From Phaeocystidibacter sp965659415 (lineage in GTDB: Bacteria > Bacteroidota > Bacteroidia > Flavobacteriales > Schleiferiaceae), in the NCBI GenBank assembly GCA_965659415.1, contig CBFHVA010000003.1, positions 62,001 through 126,000 on the forward strand: a DNA stretch of 64,000 nt, written 5' to 3'. Numbering within the stretch: position 1 is the first letter of the stretch; every line of letters starts with the position of its first letter. The position numbers and the translations under genes are program-made. Shown one piece after another: positions 42,535-51,922 of the stretch. The notes under the pieces were generated by a model. The model searched no databases and was not told where the DNA came from. It was given only the letters and a program-made list of their open reading frames with translations.

Positions 42535-44389
42535 TGGAGTTCTCATACTTGTAAGCACCATTGGCTACGCCCAGGATCCAGCTGTGAACCAAGCCATTGA
42601 GCGGATAATGGTTACTCTTCCAGATGATGTATCAGACATCCAGCAGTTACAGGACGAGCTCTGGTATTACTATCAGCATCCCATGTCAATTCAAACGGAC
42701 GAGCCTTCGAAGTTGGCTGAACACCCATTGATATCATTTGCGGACGCCTTCAATATTTGTTTTTATCGGTCTGAGGCTGGAGACATTCTAGACTGGGGAG
42801 AGCTAGCCAATGTTTCTGGAATATCCATAGAATGGATTGAATTGAGAAAACCCTTTCTCACATTGAGCGGTCCCGTTCAAGAATGGAGGAGTGAGTTGGG
42901 AGCACTTCGAGAACTTCAACTTCAGGTTGGTCTTAAGTCGGATATGTGGCTCAAGCGCGGTTATCGAGAAGGCGAGTTTGCCGGACCGCCATTTCAAGAT
43001 CAGGGTCGCTTGCGATTGGGATGGAAGAACTTCCACGCGGGCATCCGATGGCAGCGAGACGCCGGTGAACCATGGAATGTTCGTCAAGGCTACGATCACT
43101 TAGCTGGATATTTGCTCTGGCAACCGCGCAGAGGAAGCACCATTTCAATCGGCACCCACCGCCTCGGACTTTTTTCCGGCTTACTTCACGGTACCACATT
43201 CAATGCTACGTGGCCAATAGGCAACGACATTCATATCCAAACCGGACTCACTAAGCCATCCGATGGTGCAGCAGAACATCAACTGTGGAAGGGCGTTCAA
43301 ACCAATCAACAATTTGGGAAATGGCAACTTAAAGGATTCATTGGTTTCACTTCTCGAGATGCACGCATTGAAGGGAACGAGATCGTCAGTTTACCCATGT
43401 CAGGATTGCATCGGACCACTTCTGAACTGGCGAATTATAAAGCTACCTCAATGCGCACGTGTCAATCGCAGTTGCGTTACAGCGGAAGCAGTTGGAATCT
43501 GAGTCATGCCGTTCAAATTACACGAAGTGCTCATACCATGCATAGTACCCAATACTGGGGTGGACAATCCCTTTACGGACAATTGACCTATCATTCTATG
43601 CTGCTATCATCCGAAATTGCCCACGATTTATCAGGAAGAATAGCCACACAGGTCACCTTGAGCGGATTAAGAGAAAGTGCTCTATTTGGAGTGCGATTCC
43701 ACTACATCGCACCTGAATATCAAAGCGATTTATTCCCTATACAAACTCCCTATTTCAGTGGTTCGGGAATACTTTCAACCACAGGATTCTTCACATTAAA
43801 GCAGGATAGATGGAACTTGAATACGGCCTTGTTTTATGCTCATCAGGGTGGAGTTAACGCTAAAGTAAAGAGAGGGATTCAAGCAAGACTTTACCATTCA
43901 ACCTTTCATTCGGCTTGGGAGTTACTGTGGAGAAGGAGAACCACCGATGAAATCTCAAAGAACTACATCCGAGCTTGGTTAGAGTGGAGCGAGGAACGAC
44001 TAAAGACCAGAATTCGAATGGACAGTCATTTCAGCAATCCCGAGTTGACTTCCGTATCACTGAGTGGGTTGTTTGAGATAGAACGCAACGGATTTCGTGC
44101 AAGAGTGCTGGTATTTGCTCACCACGCGCACAAGGGAACCCCCCTCTATCACATGATTCCAACAACCTCCATGCAAATGAGAATGGGTGCTTTACATGGA
44201 AGGGGAGCGGGTTGTGCGTTTCATTTAATGAAGAGGTGGAGAATGCACACCTTGCAATTGGGTGTTCAATTTGATCGAAGATTGGATAGTATGGAACGCG
44301 GGAGCGGTCTTGATTTGGTTGAAAGACCTTATCGTTATGAAATCAGCTTAGAATATCACCTTCGATTACGGCTGAACAGTCATTCCTAG
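42518..44389 (+). CDS. Envelope protein of unknown function, possible degenerate helix-hairpin-helix plus beta barrel
   Basis: 623 residues. Signal peptide about 1-19 (ending Gly-Tyr-Ala-Gln). Residues about 25-125 are helical and include Asp-Ile-Leu-Asp-Trp-Gly-Glu-Leu-Ala-Asn-Val-Ser-Gly-Ile-Ser, resembling the helix-hairpin-helix region of Bacteroidota proteins of similar layout, but degenerate. From about 140 to the end it is beta-rich with many Trp, Tyr, Arg and His, like a large outer-membrane barrel. It overlaps the preceding envelope gene by 17 bases and the convergent aroA by 24 bases. Function unknown. Confidence 0.6.
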   Translation: MRWAVNGVLILVSTIGYAQDPAVNQAIERIMVTLPDDVSDIQQLQDELWYYYQHPMSIQTDEPSKLAEHPLISFADAFNICFYRSEAGDILDWGELANVSGISIEWIELRKPFLTLSGPVQEWRSELGALRELQLQVGLKSDMWLKRGYREGEFAGPPFQDQGRLRLGWKNFHAGIRWQRDAGEPWNVRQGYDHLAGYLLWQPRRGSTISIGTHRLGLFSGLLHGTTFNATWPIGNDIHIQTGLTKPSDGAAEHQLWKGVQTNQQFGKWQLKGFIGFTSRDARIEGNEIVSLPMSGLHRTTSELANYKATSMRTCQSQLRYSGSSWNLSHAVQITRSAHTMHSTQYWGGQSLYGQLTYHSMLLSSEIAHDLSGRIATQVTLSGLRESALFGVRFHYIAPEYQSDLFPIQTPYFSGSGILSTTGFFTLKQDRWNLNTALFYAHQGGVNAKVKRGIQARLYHSTFHSAWELLWRRRTTDEISKNYIRAWLEWSEERLKTRIRMDSHFSNPELTSVSLSGLFEIERNGFRARVLVFAHHAHKGTPLYHMIPTTSMQMRMGALHGRGAGCAFHLMKRWRMHTLQLGVQFDRRLDSMERGSGLDLVERPYRYEISLEYHLRLRLNSHS

Positions 44390-45583
44390 TTTGCTCATTT
44401 CTAACCAAAAATGCGGGAATGACTTCTGAACAGCCTCAAGTGAATCTACTTGGATAGCACCATGAAAAGCCAAGGGCGCTAAAGCCATTGCCATTCGGTG
44501 GTCATCGAACACACGGAATAGCTGATCTGAAATAATAGGTTGGTCGATCTGCCAGTACAAGGCACCCCCTGTTGCCGTGGTGTGTCCTCCTAATTTCTCT
44601 ATGGCTTCAGATATGGCTTCTACCCTGTCTGTTTCCTTCAAACGGAGTGTTCGCAAACCAGTAGCTTTTCCACTTCTACCTTGGCAAGCTGCGGCTAAAA
44701 TGAACGATTGGGCTAGGTCCGGATGATCTAGAAAATCGATATTGAAATCCCCTTCTGGCACACCTTTAAACTCGAGCTCAAGTATGCCTGAGTTCCATGA
44801 TGAAACAACCCCCAGGTTTGAACCTAGATCCTGAAGCACCTTATCTCCTTGCACAGATTCAGCCGAAAGTCCGGCAAGGTGAACAGACTTACCCGACACT
44901 GCCACCCAGGCATAAAAGGCCACGGCTGCACTCCAATCCCCTTCTGTAGGTACTTGAATGGGTTTCATTGGTTTACCATGGACGTGGATTCGCATGCCTT
45001 CATCCTCAACCTCAACCCCGGCTTGACGAAGTACATCTGCTGTCATGTTCACGTAGGGTTGCGAAACGGCTTTCGAAGTGCGATGAATCACTAACCCGTC
45101 ATTTGTAGCTGGAGCAATGAGCATCAGCGCCGTTAGGAACTGACTACTCATATCGGCGGGCACGTAGACTTCACCTCCTCGCAGGCGCTTTCCCTCTATA
45201 CGCAAAGGTGGAAATCCTTCCTGATCCAGATAGTCAACTTTCGCACCTAGATCACGCAAGGCCTTCACCAAAGGACCGATGGGTCGTTCATGCATGCGAT
45301 CCGTTCCTCTCAGAACCACTTCACAACCTAGTTTCGAGGCAAAGTAGGCGGTAGCAAAGCGCATAGCGGTACCCGCGTCGTGTAGGTTAACATCTTTTGA
45401 TTCTGAAGATAGAGCCTCTCTCAAAATTTGAGTATCACGAGCCTCCGAATAGATTGATTTAAGAATGATATCAGGGAATATAGCTTCGAGTATTAACCAC
45501 CGATTGGCTACGCTCTTAGAAAGTGGGAGTTCGATGGTCACATTCTCATCTACATCCTTGGGGTCGTAGTTGATTCTAGGCAT
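44366..45583 (-). CDS. aroA: 3-phosphoshikimate 1-carboxyvinyltransferase (EPSP synthase)
   Basis: 405 residues. Leu-Pro-Leu-Ser-Lys-Ser near residue 20 (substrate Lys), Asp-Ala-Gly-Thr-Ala-Met-Arg near 75, Ser-Ser-Gln-Phe-Leu-Thr-Ala-Leu-Met, and Leu-Lys-Glu-Thr-Asp-Arg followed by Asp-Asp-His-Arg-Met-Ala are all present. It joins shikimate-3-phosphate and PEP in aromatic amino-acid synthesis. It is slightly shorter than the E. coli enzyme. It overlaps aroB by 8 bases and the convergent envelope gene by 24 bases. Confidence 0.95.
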   Translation of the reverse strand: MPRINYDPKDVDENVTIELPLSKSVANRWLILEAIFPDIILKSIYSEARDTQILREALSSESKDVNLHDAGTAMRFATAYFASKLGCEVVLRGTDRMHERPIGPLVKALRDLGAKVDYLDQEGFPPLRIEGKRLRGGEVYVPADMSSQFLTALMLIAPATNDGLVIHRTSKAVSQPYVNMTADVLRQAGVEVEDEGMRIHVHGKPMKPIQVPTEGDWSAAVAFYAWVAVSGKSVHLAGLSAESVQGDKVLQDLGSNLGVVSSWNSGILELEFKGVPEGDFNIDFLDHPDLAQSFILAAACQGRSGKATGLRTLRLKETDRVEAISEAIEKLGGHTTATGGALYWQIDQPIISDQLFRVFDDHRMAMALAPLAFHGAIQVDSLEAVQKSFPHFWLEMSKLGMTVQP

Positions 45584-46658
45584 TGGCTCGGTTCCAGCTG
45601 TTTAGACATTCCTGAATCTGTCCCTCTTGAACAGGCAAATCGGCTCGTGGTGTACCCACGGATTCAAGCAGCACAAAACGCGCTTCTCCACCTTTATTCT
45701 TCTTGTCGCTTTTCAGATATCCCATCAGTTTATCCCAGGTCGCCTCATGGAGAATAGGCAAGTTGTAAAGATTTTGAATGTATCGCTGAACTTCGGATTT
45801 CACGAGGGAATCAAACCCCAGTATCCGACTAGAGAGTTCCAGTTCTAGCCACATTCCTAGTGCCACTGCTTCCCCGTGAAGGAGAAGGTCGTCTTCATCG
45901 CTCTCTAAGAAATAGCTTTCGATCGCGTGCCCCAGCGTATGACCAAAGTTCAAATACTTCCTCACGTCGACTTCCTTCGGATCGGCCTCAACTATGTCCA
46001 ATTTGACTGACAGGCTTTCCCTAACTAAATCTTGATTCTTTAATAAATCAGCAGGTTGGTTCTTTTGAAGTATTTGCCATTTATCCGCTCCAGATATCAA
46101 GGAGTGCTTAATCATTTCGGCAAATCCGGAATACAAGTCTCGTTCTGGCAGCGAATAAAGAAAATCAGGAACAATGTATACCCCACTCGAGGCAGCAAAA
46201 GTGCCCACCATGTTCTTTACTCCCGCAACGTCAATTCCCGTTTTACCGCCTATGGCCGCATCTACCATTCCCAAAAGTGAGGTGGGTATATTCAAAAAGG
46301 ATATTCCTCGCTTGAAGGTAGAGGCAACAAATCCTCCTAAGTCTGTAATCATTCCACCTCCAACATTAATCAAAAGCGAATGGCGATCAGCGCCGAGTTC
46401 GTTCAAAGCTGACCACAATTGAAAGCATATATCGATAGACTTGGAGGTCTCGCCCGCCACAACTTCCAGAACCTCGTATTCGCCCAAATCGGGCAATTCT
46501 TGAAGGAGGAGAGGTAAGCAGTGCTCATGCGTGTTTTCGTCTACTAAGAAAAACACTCTCTTACCCGATAGTTTGAAAGATTTCAGATAGATGTTCAGCT
46601 CAACTACGGCGTCTAGCTGGTTGTACACATTACCAAATATCGTAGAACGGAAACTCAT
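45576..46658 (-). CDS. aroB: 3-dehydroquinate synthase
   Basis: 360 residues. NAD-binding Gly-Gly-Gly-Met-Ile-Thr-Asp-Leu-Gly-Gly-Phe, Ser-Leu-Leu-Gly-Met-Val-Asp-Ala-Ala-Ile-Gly-Gly-Lys-Thr-Gly, and zinc-site region Asn-Phe-Gly-His-Thr-Leu-Gly-His-Ala-Ile-Glu are diagnostic. It cyclises DAHP to 3-dehydroquinate, the second shikimate step. aroB-aroA are translationally coupled by an 8-base overlap. It is divergent from the proline dehydrogenase gene. Confidence 0.97.
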   Translation of the reverse strand: MSFRSTIFGNVYNQLDAVVELNIYLKSFKLSGKRVFFLVDENTHEHCLPLLLQELPDLGEYEVLEVVAGETSKSIDICFQLWSALNELGADRHSLLINVGGGMITDLGGFVASTFKRGISFLNIPTSLLGMVDAAIGGKTGIDVAGVKNMVGTFAASSGVYIVPDFLYSLPERDLYSGFAEMIKHSLISGADKWQILQKNQPADLLKNQDLVRESLSVKLDIVEADPKEVDVRKYLNFGHTLGHAIESYFLESDEDDLLLHGEAVALGMWLELELSSRILGFDSLVKSEVQRYIQNLYNLPILHEATWDKLMGYLKSDKKNKGGEARFVLLESVGTPRADLPVQEGQIQECLNSWNRANA

Positions 46659-46736
46659 AGGATTAAAAGCTTCTAGGAGCTAAAAAAATATACCTCTAGA
46701 GTAACAAAGATGATGTTTTTTTGATGGACTGTGAAT

Positions 46737-46744
46737 TATATTTG
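46737..46744 (+). promoter_or_regulatory. Predicted -7 box of proline dehydrogenase gene
   Basis: TATATTTG, a perfect TAnnTTTG match, 30 bases before ATG 46775. A TTTG occurs 13 bases upstream (46720-46723), closer than the usual -33 spacing. Confidence 0.55.
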
Positions 46745-46774
46745 TTCGCTTGCTATGGTTAAGACAAGACGTTG

Positions 46775-47941
46775 ATGCTCATTAACTTTTCTGATACGGC
46801 TACTGCGTTTCGCAACATGAGTAACTTGCAATTACGCAAGAGTTACCTGCTGTTTAGCACATTGAGTTATCCTTGGATTGTGAGCACGGGCAAAATACTT
46901 ACCAATGTAGCTTTCAAACTGCGTCTGCCGGTAAAGGGACTTGTCAAAAGCACCGTTTTCAATCAGTTTTGTGGTGGAGAAAGTATCGAAGACTGCTCGA
47001 AGTCTATCGATGAGCTTGTGCAATCTGGTGTTGCCAGTATTTTGGATTACAGTGTGGAGGGCAAGGAAGAAGAAGCCGACTTCGATGCGACCAAAGACAC
47101 CATCATTCACACCATTGAATTTGGCTCTAAGAACCAAGGAGTTCCCATTTCCGTTTTTAAGCCTACAGGATTGAGTCGGTTTGCCCTTCTGGAAAAAGTG
47201 AGCGCGGGTGAATCGCTAAATCCAAAGGAGCAAGAAGAATGGAACCGCGTCTTACAGCGATTTGACGACATAGCCCAAGCAGCCAGTAATTTTGGTTTGC
47301 CCGTAATGATTGATGCGGAAGAATCATGGATTCAACAAGCAGTAGACGACGTGGCCACTTCGCTCATGCAGCGGTACAATAAAGAGCGCGTAGTGGTGCT
47401 CAATACCGTTCAGTTCTACCGCCACGACCGTCTTGAATTCTTGAAAAAAAGCATTGAACATGCCAAGGCTAACAACTATTTCTTTGGAGTAAAAATTGTG
47501 CGTGGCGCCTACATGGAAAAGGAAAGAGATCGTGCAGAAAGGAAGGGCTATCCTAGTCCGATTCAGCCTGACAAAGCCTCGACCGACCGTGACTATGACT
47601 TAGGTATTCGCCTGCTCATGGAAAACATTGATCGCGTCGACTTTGTGTGCGGAACACACAACGAGGCCTCCAGTCAGTTGCTCGTTGACCTCATTCGAGA
47701 GTACGGCTTGGAACCCGGTGATCGCAGTATTTGGTTTGCCCAGCTTTACGGAATGAGTGATCACATAAGCTTTAACCTGGCAGCGGCAGGCTATAACGTG
47801 GTCAAATATCTGCCTTTCGGTCCAGTAAAAGATGTGATGCCTTATCTGATTCGTCGTGCTGAAGAAAACACCTCTGTTCGAGGTCAAACGGGAAGAGAAC
47901 TCGGGTTGATCAAGGCGGAATTACGACGAAGGAAGGGGTGA
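46775..47941 (+). CDS. Proline dehydrogenase
   Basis: 388 residues from ATG 46775 (the preceding in-frame TTG at 46772 is less likely). FAD-barrel features of PRODH: Leu-Asp-Tyr-Ser-Val-Glu-Gly near residue 90, Val-Met-Ile-Asp-Ala-Glu-Glu-Ser-Trp near 185, Gly-Val-Lys-Ile-Val-Arg-Gly-Ala-Tyr-Met-Glu-Lys-Glu-Arg near 240, and a C-terminal Tyr-Leu-Ile-Arg-Arg-Ala-Glu-Glu-Asn. It oxidises proline to pyrroline-5-carboxylate. It is the monofunctional form; the P5C dehydrogenase gene is not here. Confidence 0.94.
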   Translation: MLINFSDTATAFRNMSNLQLRKSYLLFSTLSYPWIVSTGKILTNVAFKLRLPVKGLVKSTVFNQFCGGESIEDCSKSIDELVQSGVASILDYSVEGKEEEADFDATKDTIIHTIEFGSKNQGVPISVFKPTGLSRFALLEKVSAGESLNPKEQEEWNRVLQRFDDIAQAASNFGLPVMIDAEESWIQQAVDDVATSLMQRYNKERVVVLNTVQFYRHDRLEFLKKSIEHAKANNYFFGVKIVRGAYMEKERDRAERKGYPSPIQPDKASTDRDYDLGIRLLMENIDRVDFVCGTHNEASSQLLVDLIREYGLEPGDRSIWFAQLYGMSDHISFNLAAAGYNVVKYLPFGPVKDVMPYLIRRAEENTSVRGQTGRELGLIKAELRRRKG

Positions 47942-48041
47942 AAGGATAGACGGGAGGCAGTCTTCAAACTTCGGGCGGATCCAACAAATTAACGGATTAA
48001 CCCAGAAACGGATTATCAGATGTTTCGATAAAATTATCCCC

Positions 48042-48443
48042 TCACAAACAATCGCATTCCATACTCTCATCGAGTATCAGTTCTCGGATGGTAGCCACAC
48101 TATCGCAATTCCGGATGTAAATGCGATAATCCATACCTGCATCATCGGTGTAGTTTAAGCGATATTCGTTGCAATCGTGATCCGTACCTCTTTGGTTATA
48201 GCTGAAGTCAACTTCTGCGTTTCGGACAACACTGTAGAAGAAGGCTGAATCATTCTCAAGACAACTGCTTGTGCACTCTGCCGGTCCAGCAATTTGAATC
48301 TCCTTTTTTTGGAGATCTGACAAGACCCTATCGTTTGGAAAGTAGGAACACTGAATGTCTCTGTCGCCAAAAAAGAAAAACACCATCAAGGTACCCAATA
48401 TCACTCCAATGAGATAGTAGCCGAATCGCTTCATCAATTTCAT
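48042..48443 (-). CDS. Small membrane-anchored protein resembling DUF4258
   Basis: 133 residues. One N-terminal membrane helix (about 6-26: Phe-Gly-Tyr-Tyr-Leu-Ile-Gly-Val-Ile-Leu-Gly-Thr), then Cys-Ser-Tyr-Phe-Pro-Asn-Asp-Arg-Val, a domain with six or seven Cys, and Asn-Cys-Asp-Ser-Val-Ala-Thr-Ile near the C-terminus. This layout matches flavobacterial proteins often assigned to DUF4258; the match is from memory. Downstream of alanine dehydrogenase by 54 bases on the same strand. Function unknown. Confidence 0.7.
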   Translation of the reverse strand: MKLMKRFGYYLIGVILGTLMVFFFFGDRDIQCSYFPNDRVLSDLQKKEIQIAGPAECTSSCLENDSAFFYSVVRNAEVDFSYNQRGTDHDCNEYRLNYTDDAGMDYRIYIRNCDSVATIRELILDESMECDCL

Positions 48444-48497
48444 GACGGCAAAGATAGTAGGTGAAAGGTTCTCAGCTCAGAGAAGTGGGCATGAATA

Positions 48498-49703
48498 CTA
48501 ACCGAAAAGCAGATTTCTATCTGAATAAGGTAAATCGAACCACTCTCCAATGGCCTTGCTCGTGAGGACGCCATTATACATGTACATTCCTGCACGCACA
48601 TCTTTTCTAAAGCGAAGCACATCTTCTACGCCACCTTCATCCCCGAAAGTGAGCAGAAGCTGGGAGAAAATATTACTCAAGCTAAACGACGCCGTCCTCG
48701 ATACTCTCGAAGCGATATTCGGAACCCCGTAATGAATGACATCATGCTTAACAACAATGGGATTCTCGTGCGAGGTAATCTCACTCGTCTCAAAGCTACC
48801 ACCTTGATCGATTGAAACATCAACAATGACAGAACGAGGCTTCATTTTAGTGACCATATCCTCCGTTACCACGCAAGGCGTGCGACCATCAACTGAGCGC
48901 ATGGCTCCAATCGCAACGTCGCAACGACGAAGGGCCTTCTCTAAAATCTTAGGTTGAATAACGCAGGTGTAAAGGGGATTAGGCAGACTGTCCTGAAGAC
49001 GTTTAAGTCGCGCCAATGATCGGTCGAACACCTTCACATTAGCACCCATACCCAAAGCTGTTTTTGCTGCACAAGTTCCTACGGTACCTGCTCCGATGAT
49101 CACTACTTCTGTTGGAGGAACACCGGTAATCCCACCCATAATATACCCCTTACCGTTGTTTACATTGCTCAAATATTCTGAGGCAATAAGAATGCTGGCG
49201 TTCCCTGCAATCTCGCTCATACATCGAACGATGGGAACTTGCCCATCCTCGTCGCGAATATTCTCATATGAAATGGCCGTTACCTGTTTGGCCATCAACT
49301 TTTGAAAGTAATCCTTGGTACACGTCTTAAGCTGGAGAGCCGATATTAAAGTTTGCTTCTTCTTCATAAGCTGAAGCTCTTCCATGGAAGGCGGTTCAAC
49401 TTTTAATACGATGTTACACTCAAAGACTTGTTCGGTAGAATACGCAATCTGTGCCCCTGCTTCCGAAAAGTCATTATCCGAATAATAAGCACCTTCACCT
49501 GCCTGTGTTTCTAACACTACCTCATGCCCGTGTGAAACCAAAAGGTGCACTCCTTCTGGGGTTAACGCCACTCTATTCTCTTGCATACAAGTTTCGCGAG
49601 GTACACCAATTTGTAGTTTACCCTTCTTCTTGCTCACGGCAATCATTTCTTCTTGTGGCGCAAGCTGACTACTTGAAAATGAAAAGTAATTCGGTTCTGT
49701 CAT
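48498..49703 (-). CDS. ald: Alanine dehydrogenase
   Basis: 401 residues. Gly-Val-Pro-Arg-Glu-Thr and Glu-Asn-Arg-Val-Ala-Leu-Thr-Pro-Glu-Gly-Val near residues 35-55 (substrate site), then the NAD-binding Gly-Ala-Gly-Thr-Val-Gly near 215-220 and Val-Asp-Val-Ser-Ile-Asp-Gln-Gly-Gly. AlaDH/PNT family; a proton-translocating transhydrogenase is excluded by the single-domain length and absence of membrane helices. It interconverts alanine and pyruvate with NAD. An N-terminal extension of about 25 residues precedes the family start. Confidence 0.92.
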   Translation of the reverse strand: MTEPNYFSFSSSQLAPQEEMIAVSKKKGKLQIGVPRETCMQENRVALTPEGVHLLVSHGHEVVLETQAGEGAYYSDNDFSEAGAQIAYSTEQVFECNIVLKVEPPSMEELQLMKKKQTLISALQLKTCTKDYFQKLMAKQVTAISYENIRDEDGQVPIVRCMSEIAGNASILIASEYLSNVNNGKGYIMGGITGVPPTEVVIIGAGTVGTCAAKTALGMGANVKVFDRSLARLKRLQDSLPNPLYTCVIQPKILEKALRRCDVAIGAMRSVDGRTPCVVTEDMVTKMKPRSVIVDVSIDQGGSFETSEITSHENPIVVKHDVIHYGVPNIASRVSRTASFSLSNIFSQLLLTFGDEGGVEDVLRFRKDVRAGMYMYNGVLTSKAIGEWFDLPYSDRNLLFG

Positions 49704-49799
49704 GAGAGTTTATATCAAGTCCATTACAAACTGATCTCTGGCCAACTTGAATTCCTATTAAAAGCAAGATAATACGTGGCGGGCAAGGTATACAGTGGT

Positions 49800-50225
49800 T
49801 TAGGAGACCGCATGAGACAGGTCTACAGAGATGGTTCGTTTGCTTTGAACATGCTCAATTTTAATCAGGCTAAATTGTTCTGGTAACAAGTTAGGGATTT
49901 TTTCGGGCCACTCCACGAAGCACCAGTCTCCGCTCCAAAAGTAGTCTTCATACCCCATATCCATTGCCTCCTCTTCGGATTCAATGCGATAAAAATCGAA
50001 GTGAAAAAGACGATCGTCTAATGAACTGATGTATTCGTTCACCAACGAGAATGTGGGAGAGCTCACATTGTCATCCACTCCTAATTGACGAAGCAGCTGA
50101 GTAATGAGAGTCGTCTTACCCGCGCCCATTGAACCTTGCAAAAGCACCACCCCTTTCGGCAATACCTCAACGATTTGCACAGCTACGGACTTGAGGTCTT
50201 CTAGATTTTCAATCTCAAATTTCAC
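49800..50225 (-). CDS. tsaE: tRNA threonylcarbamoyladenosine biosynthesis ATPase TsaE
   Basis: 141 residues. Walker A Gly-Ser-Met-Gly-Ala-Gly-Lys-Thr at 31-38, Ser-Ser-Pro-Thr-Phe-Ser-Leu-Val-Asn-Glu-Tyr near 55-65, His-Phe-Asp-Phe-Tyr-Arg, and Glu-Trp-Pro-Glu are the TsaE hallmarks. It supports t6A modification of tRNAs decoding ANN codons. It lies 25 bases downstream of porX on the same strand, an arrangement commonly seen in Bacteroidota. Confidence 0.96.
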   Translation of the reverse strand: MKFEIENLEDLKSVAVQIVEVLPKGVVLLQGSMGAGKTTLITQLLRQLGVDDNVSSPTFSLVNEYISSLDDRLFHFDFYRIESEEEAMDMGYEDYFWSGDWCFVEWPEKIPNLLPEQFSLIKIEHVQSKRTISVDLSHAVS

Positions 50226-50250
50226 GGAGTAAAGATAAGCGCCTCTTTAC

Positions 50251-51807
50251 TTATCTCTTGCCCTTCAACCAAACATAAGGAATGATCATCTCCTCTAAGC
50301 TCAATCCGCCGTGCTGATAAGTATTCTTGAAGTACTTCACGTAGTGATTGTAGTTATTCGGGTATGCGAAGAACTTATCTCCTTTTGCAAATACATATTC
50401 ATCACTTAAGTGCCGCTTTGGAAGTCCCACTTTCTCGGGATCAGAAACGGTGTAAACATCGCGTTTATCGTAACTCATGTTCTTCCCAGCCTTGTAGCGT
50501 AAATTCGTACTCAAGTCTCTTTGCCCTACTAGTTTTGAAGGCTGGGTTACGTTAATTGTCCCATGATCTGTGGTGATCATCACCAGGTCATCCGTTTCAG
50601 ACACACTACGAAGCAGTTCAAATAGCGGAGAATTCTTGAACCAGCTTTCCGTTATACTCCGATACCCTCGATCATCATCTGCCAATTCTTTGATGACCTC
50701 CATTTCCGTTTTTGAATGCGAAAGGATATCTACAAAGTTGTACACTACCGTGTTGAGGTCGAAGTTTCGGGTATTCCCAAAGCTATCCGCGAGCTTCTTA
50801 CCAGCTTGGTGATTGGCTACTTTGGTATAATTGACACGTTTGTCTTTAAGTCCGAGTAAATCCATTTGAGCTTTGAGGAAGAACGCTTCATTCAGATTCT
50901 TTCCTTCGTCATCAGTGTCATCAACCCATTTATCAGGAAACCTCTTCTGAATAGCAGATGGCATCATTCCCGCAAAAAGGGCATTCCTCGCAAATTGAGT
51001 GGCTGTCGGAAGAATACTGTAGAACATTTCTTCCTTATCTACGCGGAAGTATTCTTCAAGCATAGGCTGTATGACCTTCCATTGGTCAAAGCGCAGATTG
51101 TCAATCACGACGAGCATGACCCTATTCCCTTCGCGCAATTTAGGAGCAACTTCCTGGCGAATAAGCCGGTGAGAAAGGGTCGGCGCACTTTCAGGATTGC
51201 TAATCCAATCCTCGTACTCGGTTTCGACGTAGCGTGCGAAGAGATTGTTTGCTTCTTCTTTTTGAGAAATCAATATCTGCTGAAGGCCTTCATCCTCAAG
51301 CTTTTCTAGCTGAAGTTCCCAGTACACCAACTTTCGATAGAGATTCGACCAATCTTCCCAAGAACGAACCTCTGCCAATTCCATGCTTATATTCCGAAAC
51401 TCCTGCTGATATGAGGATGTCGTTTTCTCGCTCACTAAGCGTCGGGTTTGCAGATTCTTTTTTAGGGAGAGAAGAATCTGATTGGGATTCACCGGTTTAA
51501 TCAGATAATCTGAAATCTGTTGACCAATGGCATCCTCCATGATGTGTTCTTCTTCGCTCTTGGTAATCATCACTACAGGCATCGATTCCCGAATTGACTT
51601 GAGTCTTTGCAGTGTTTCCAAACCACTCAATCCGGGCATGTTCTCATCTAAGAAGACAATATCGAAAGGGGCTTCAGCTACTTTATCGAGGGCTTCATCG
51701 CCGTTGTTTGAGGTTTCCACTTCATACCCTTTTTGCTCGAGAAAAAGGATGTGAGGTTTGAGCATATCGATTTCATCATCTACCCAGAGAATGCGGGTCT
51801 TATCCAT
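50251..51807 (-). CDS. porX: PorX: T9SS response regulator with PglZ-type phosphatase domain
   Basis: 518 residues. Receiver domain about 4-120 with Asp10-Asp11, phosphoacceptor Asp54 in Val-Phe-Leu-Asp-Glu-Asn-Met-Pro, and Lys in Val-Met-Ile-Thr-Lys. From about 200 to the end lies a PglZ/alkaline-phosphatase-superfamily domain (Val-Ile-Asp-Asn-Leu-Arg-Phe-Asp-Gln-Trp, Thr-Thr-Asp-His-Gly). In Porphyromonas gingivalis, PorX with kinase PorY controls T9SS genes. It fits the T9SS cargo genes in this window. Its porY partner is not nearby, as is usual. Confidence 0.95.
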   Translation of the reverse strand: MDKTRILWVDDEIDMLKPHILFLEQKGYEVETSNNGDEALDKVAEAPFDIVFLDENMPGLSGLETLQRLKSIRESMPVVMITKSEEEHIMEDAIGQQISDYLIKPVNPNQILLSLKKNLQTRRLVSEKTTSSYQQEFRNISMELAEVRSWEDWSNLYRKLVYWELQLEKLEDEGLQQILISQKEEANNLFARYVETEYEDWISNPESAPTLSHRLIRQEVAPKLREGNRVMLVVIDNLRFDQWKVIQPMLEEYFRVDKEEMFYSILPTATQFARNALFAGMMPSAIQKRFPDKWVDDTDDEGKNLNEAFFLKAQMDLLGLKDKRVNYTKVANHQAGKKLADSFGNTRNFDLNTVVYNFVDILSHSKTEMEVIKELADDDRGYRSITESWFKNSPLFELLRSVSETDDLVMITTDHGTINVTQPSKLVGQRDLSTNLRYKAGKNMSYDKRDVYTVSDPEKVGLPKRHLSDEYVFAKGDKFFAYPNNYNHYVKYFKNTYQHGGLSLEEMIIPYVWLKGKR

Positions 51808-51922
51808 AAATCAGGTGAATTTATCTGCAATTTAGCACCTCCAACGCGGTTAACAGAGTGAATATTTGATGATCTTGTAGAGAAAATCGGAACTTATATG
51901 AAATCTTTGTGTCACCAACGAG

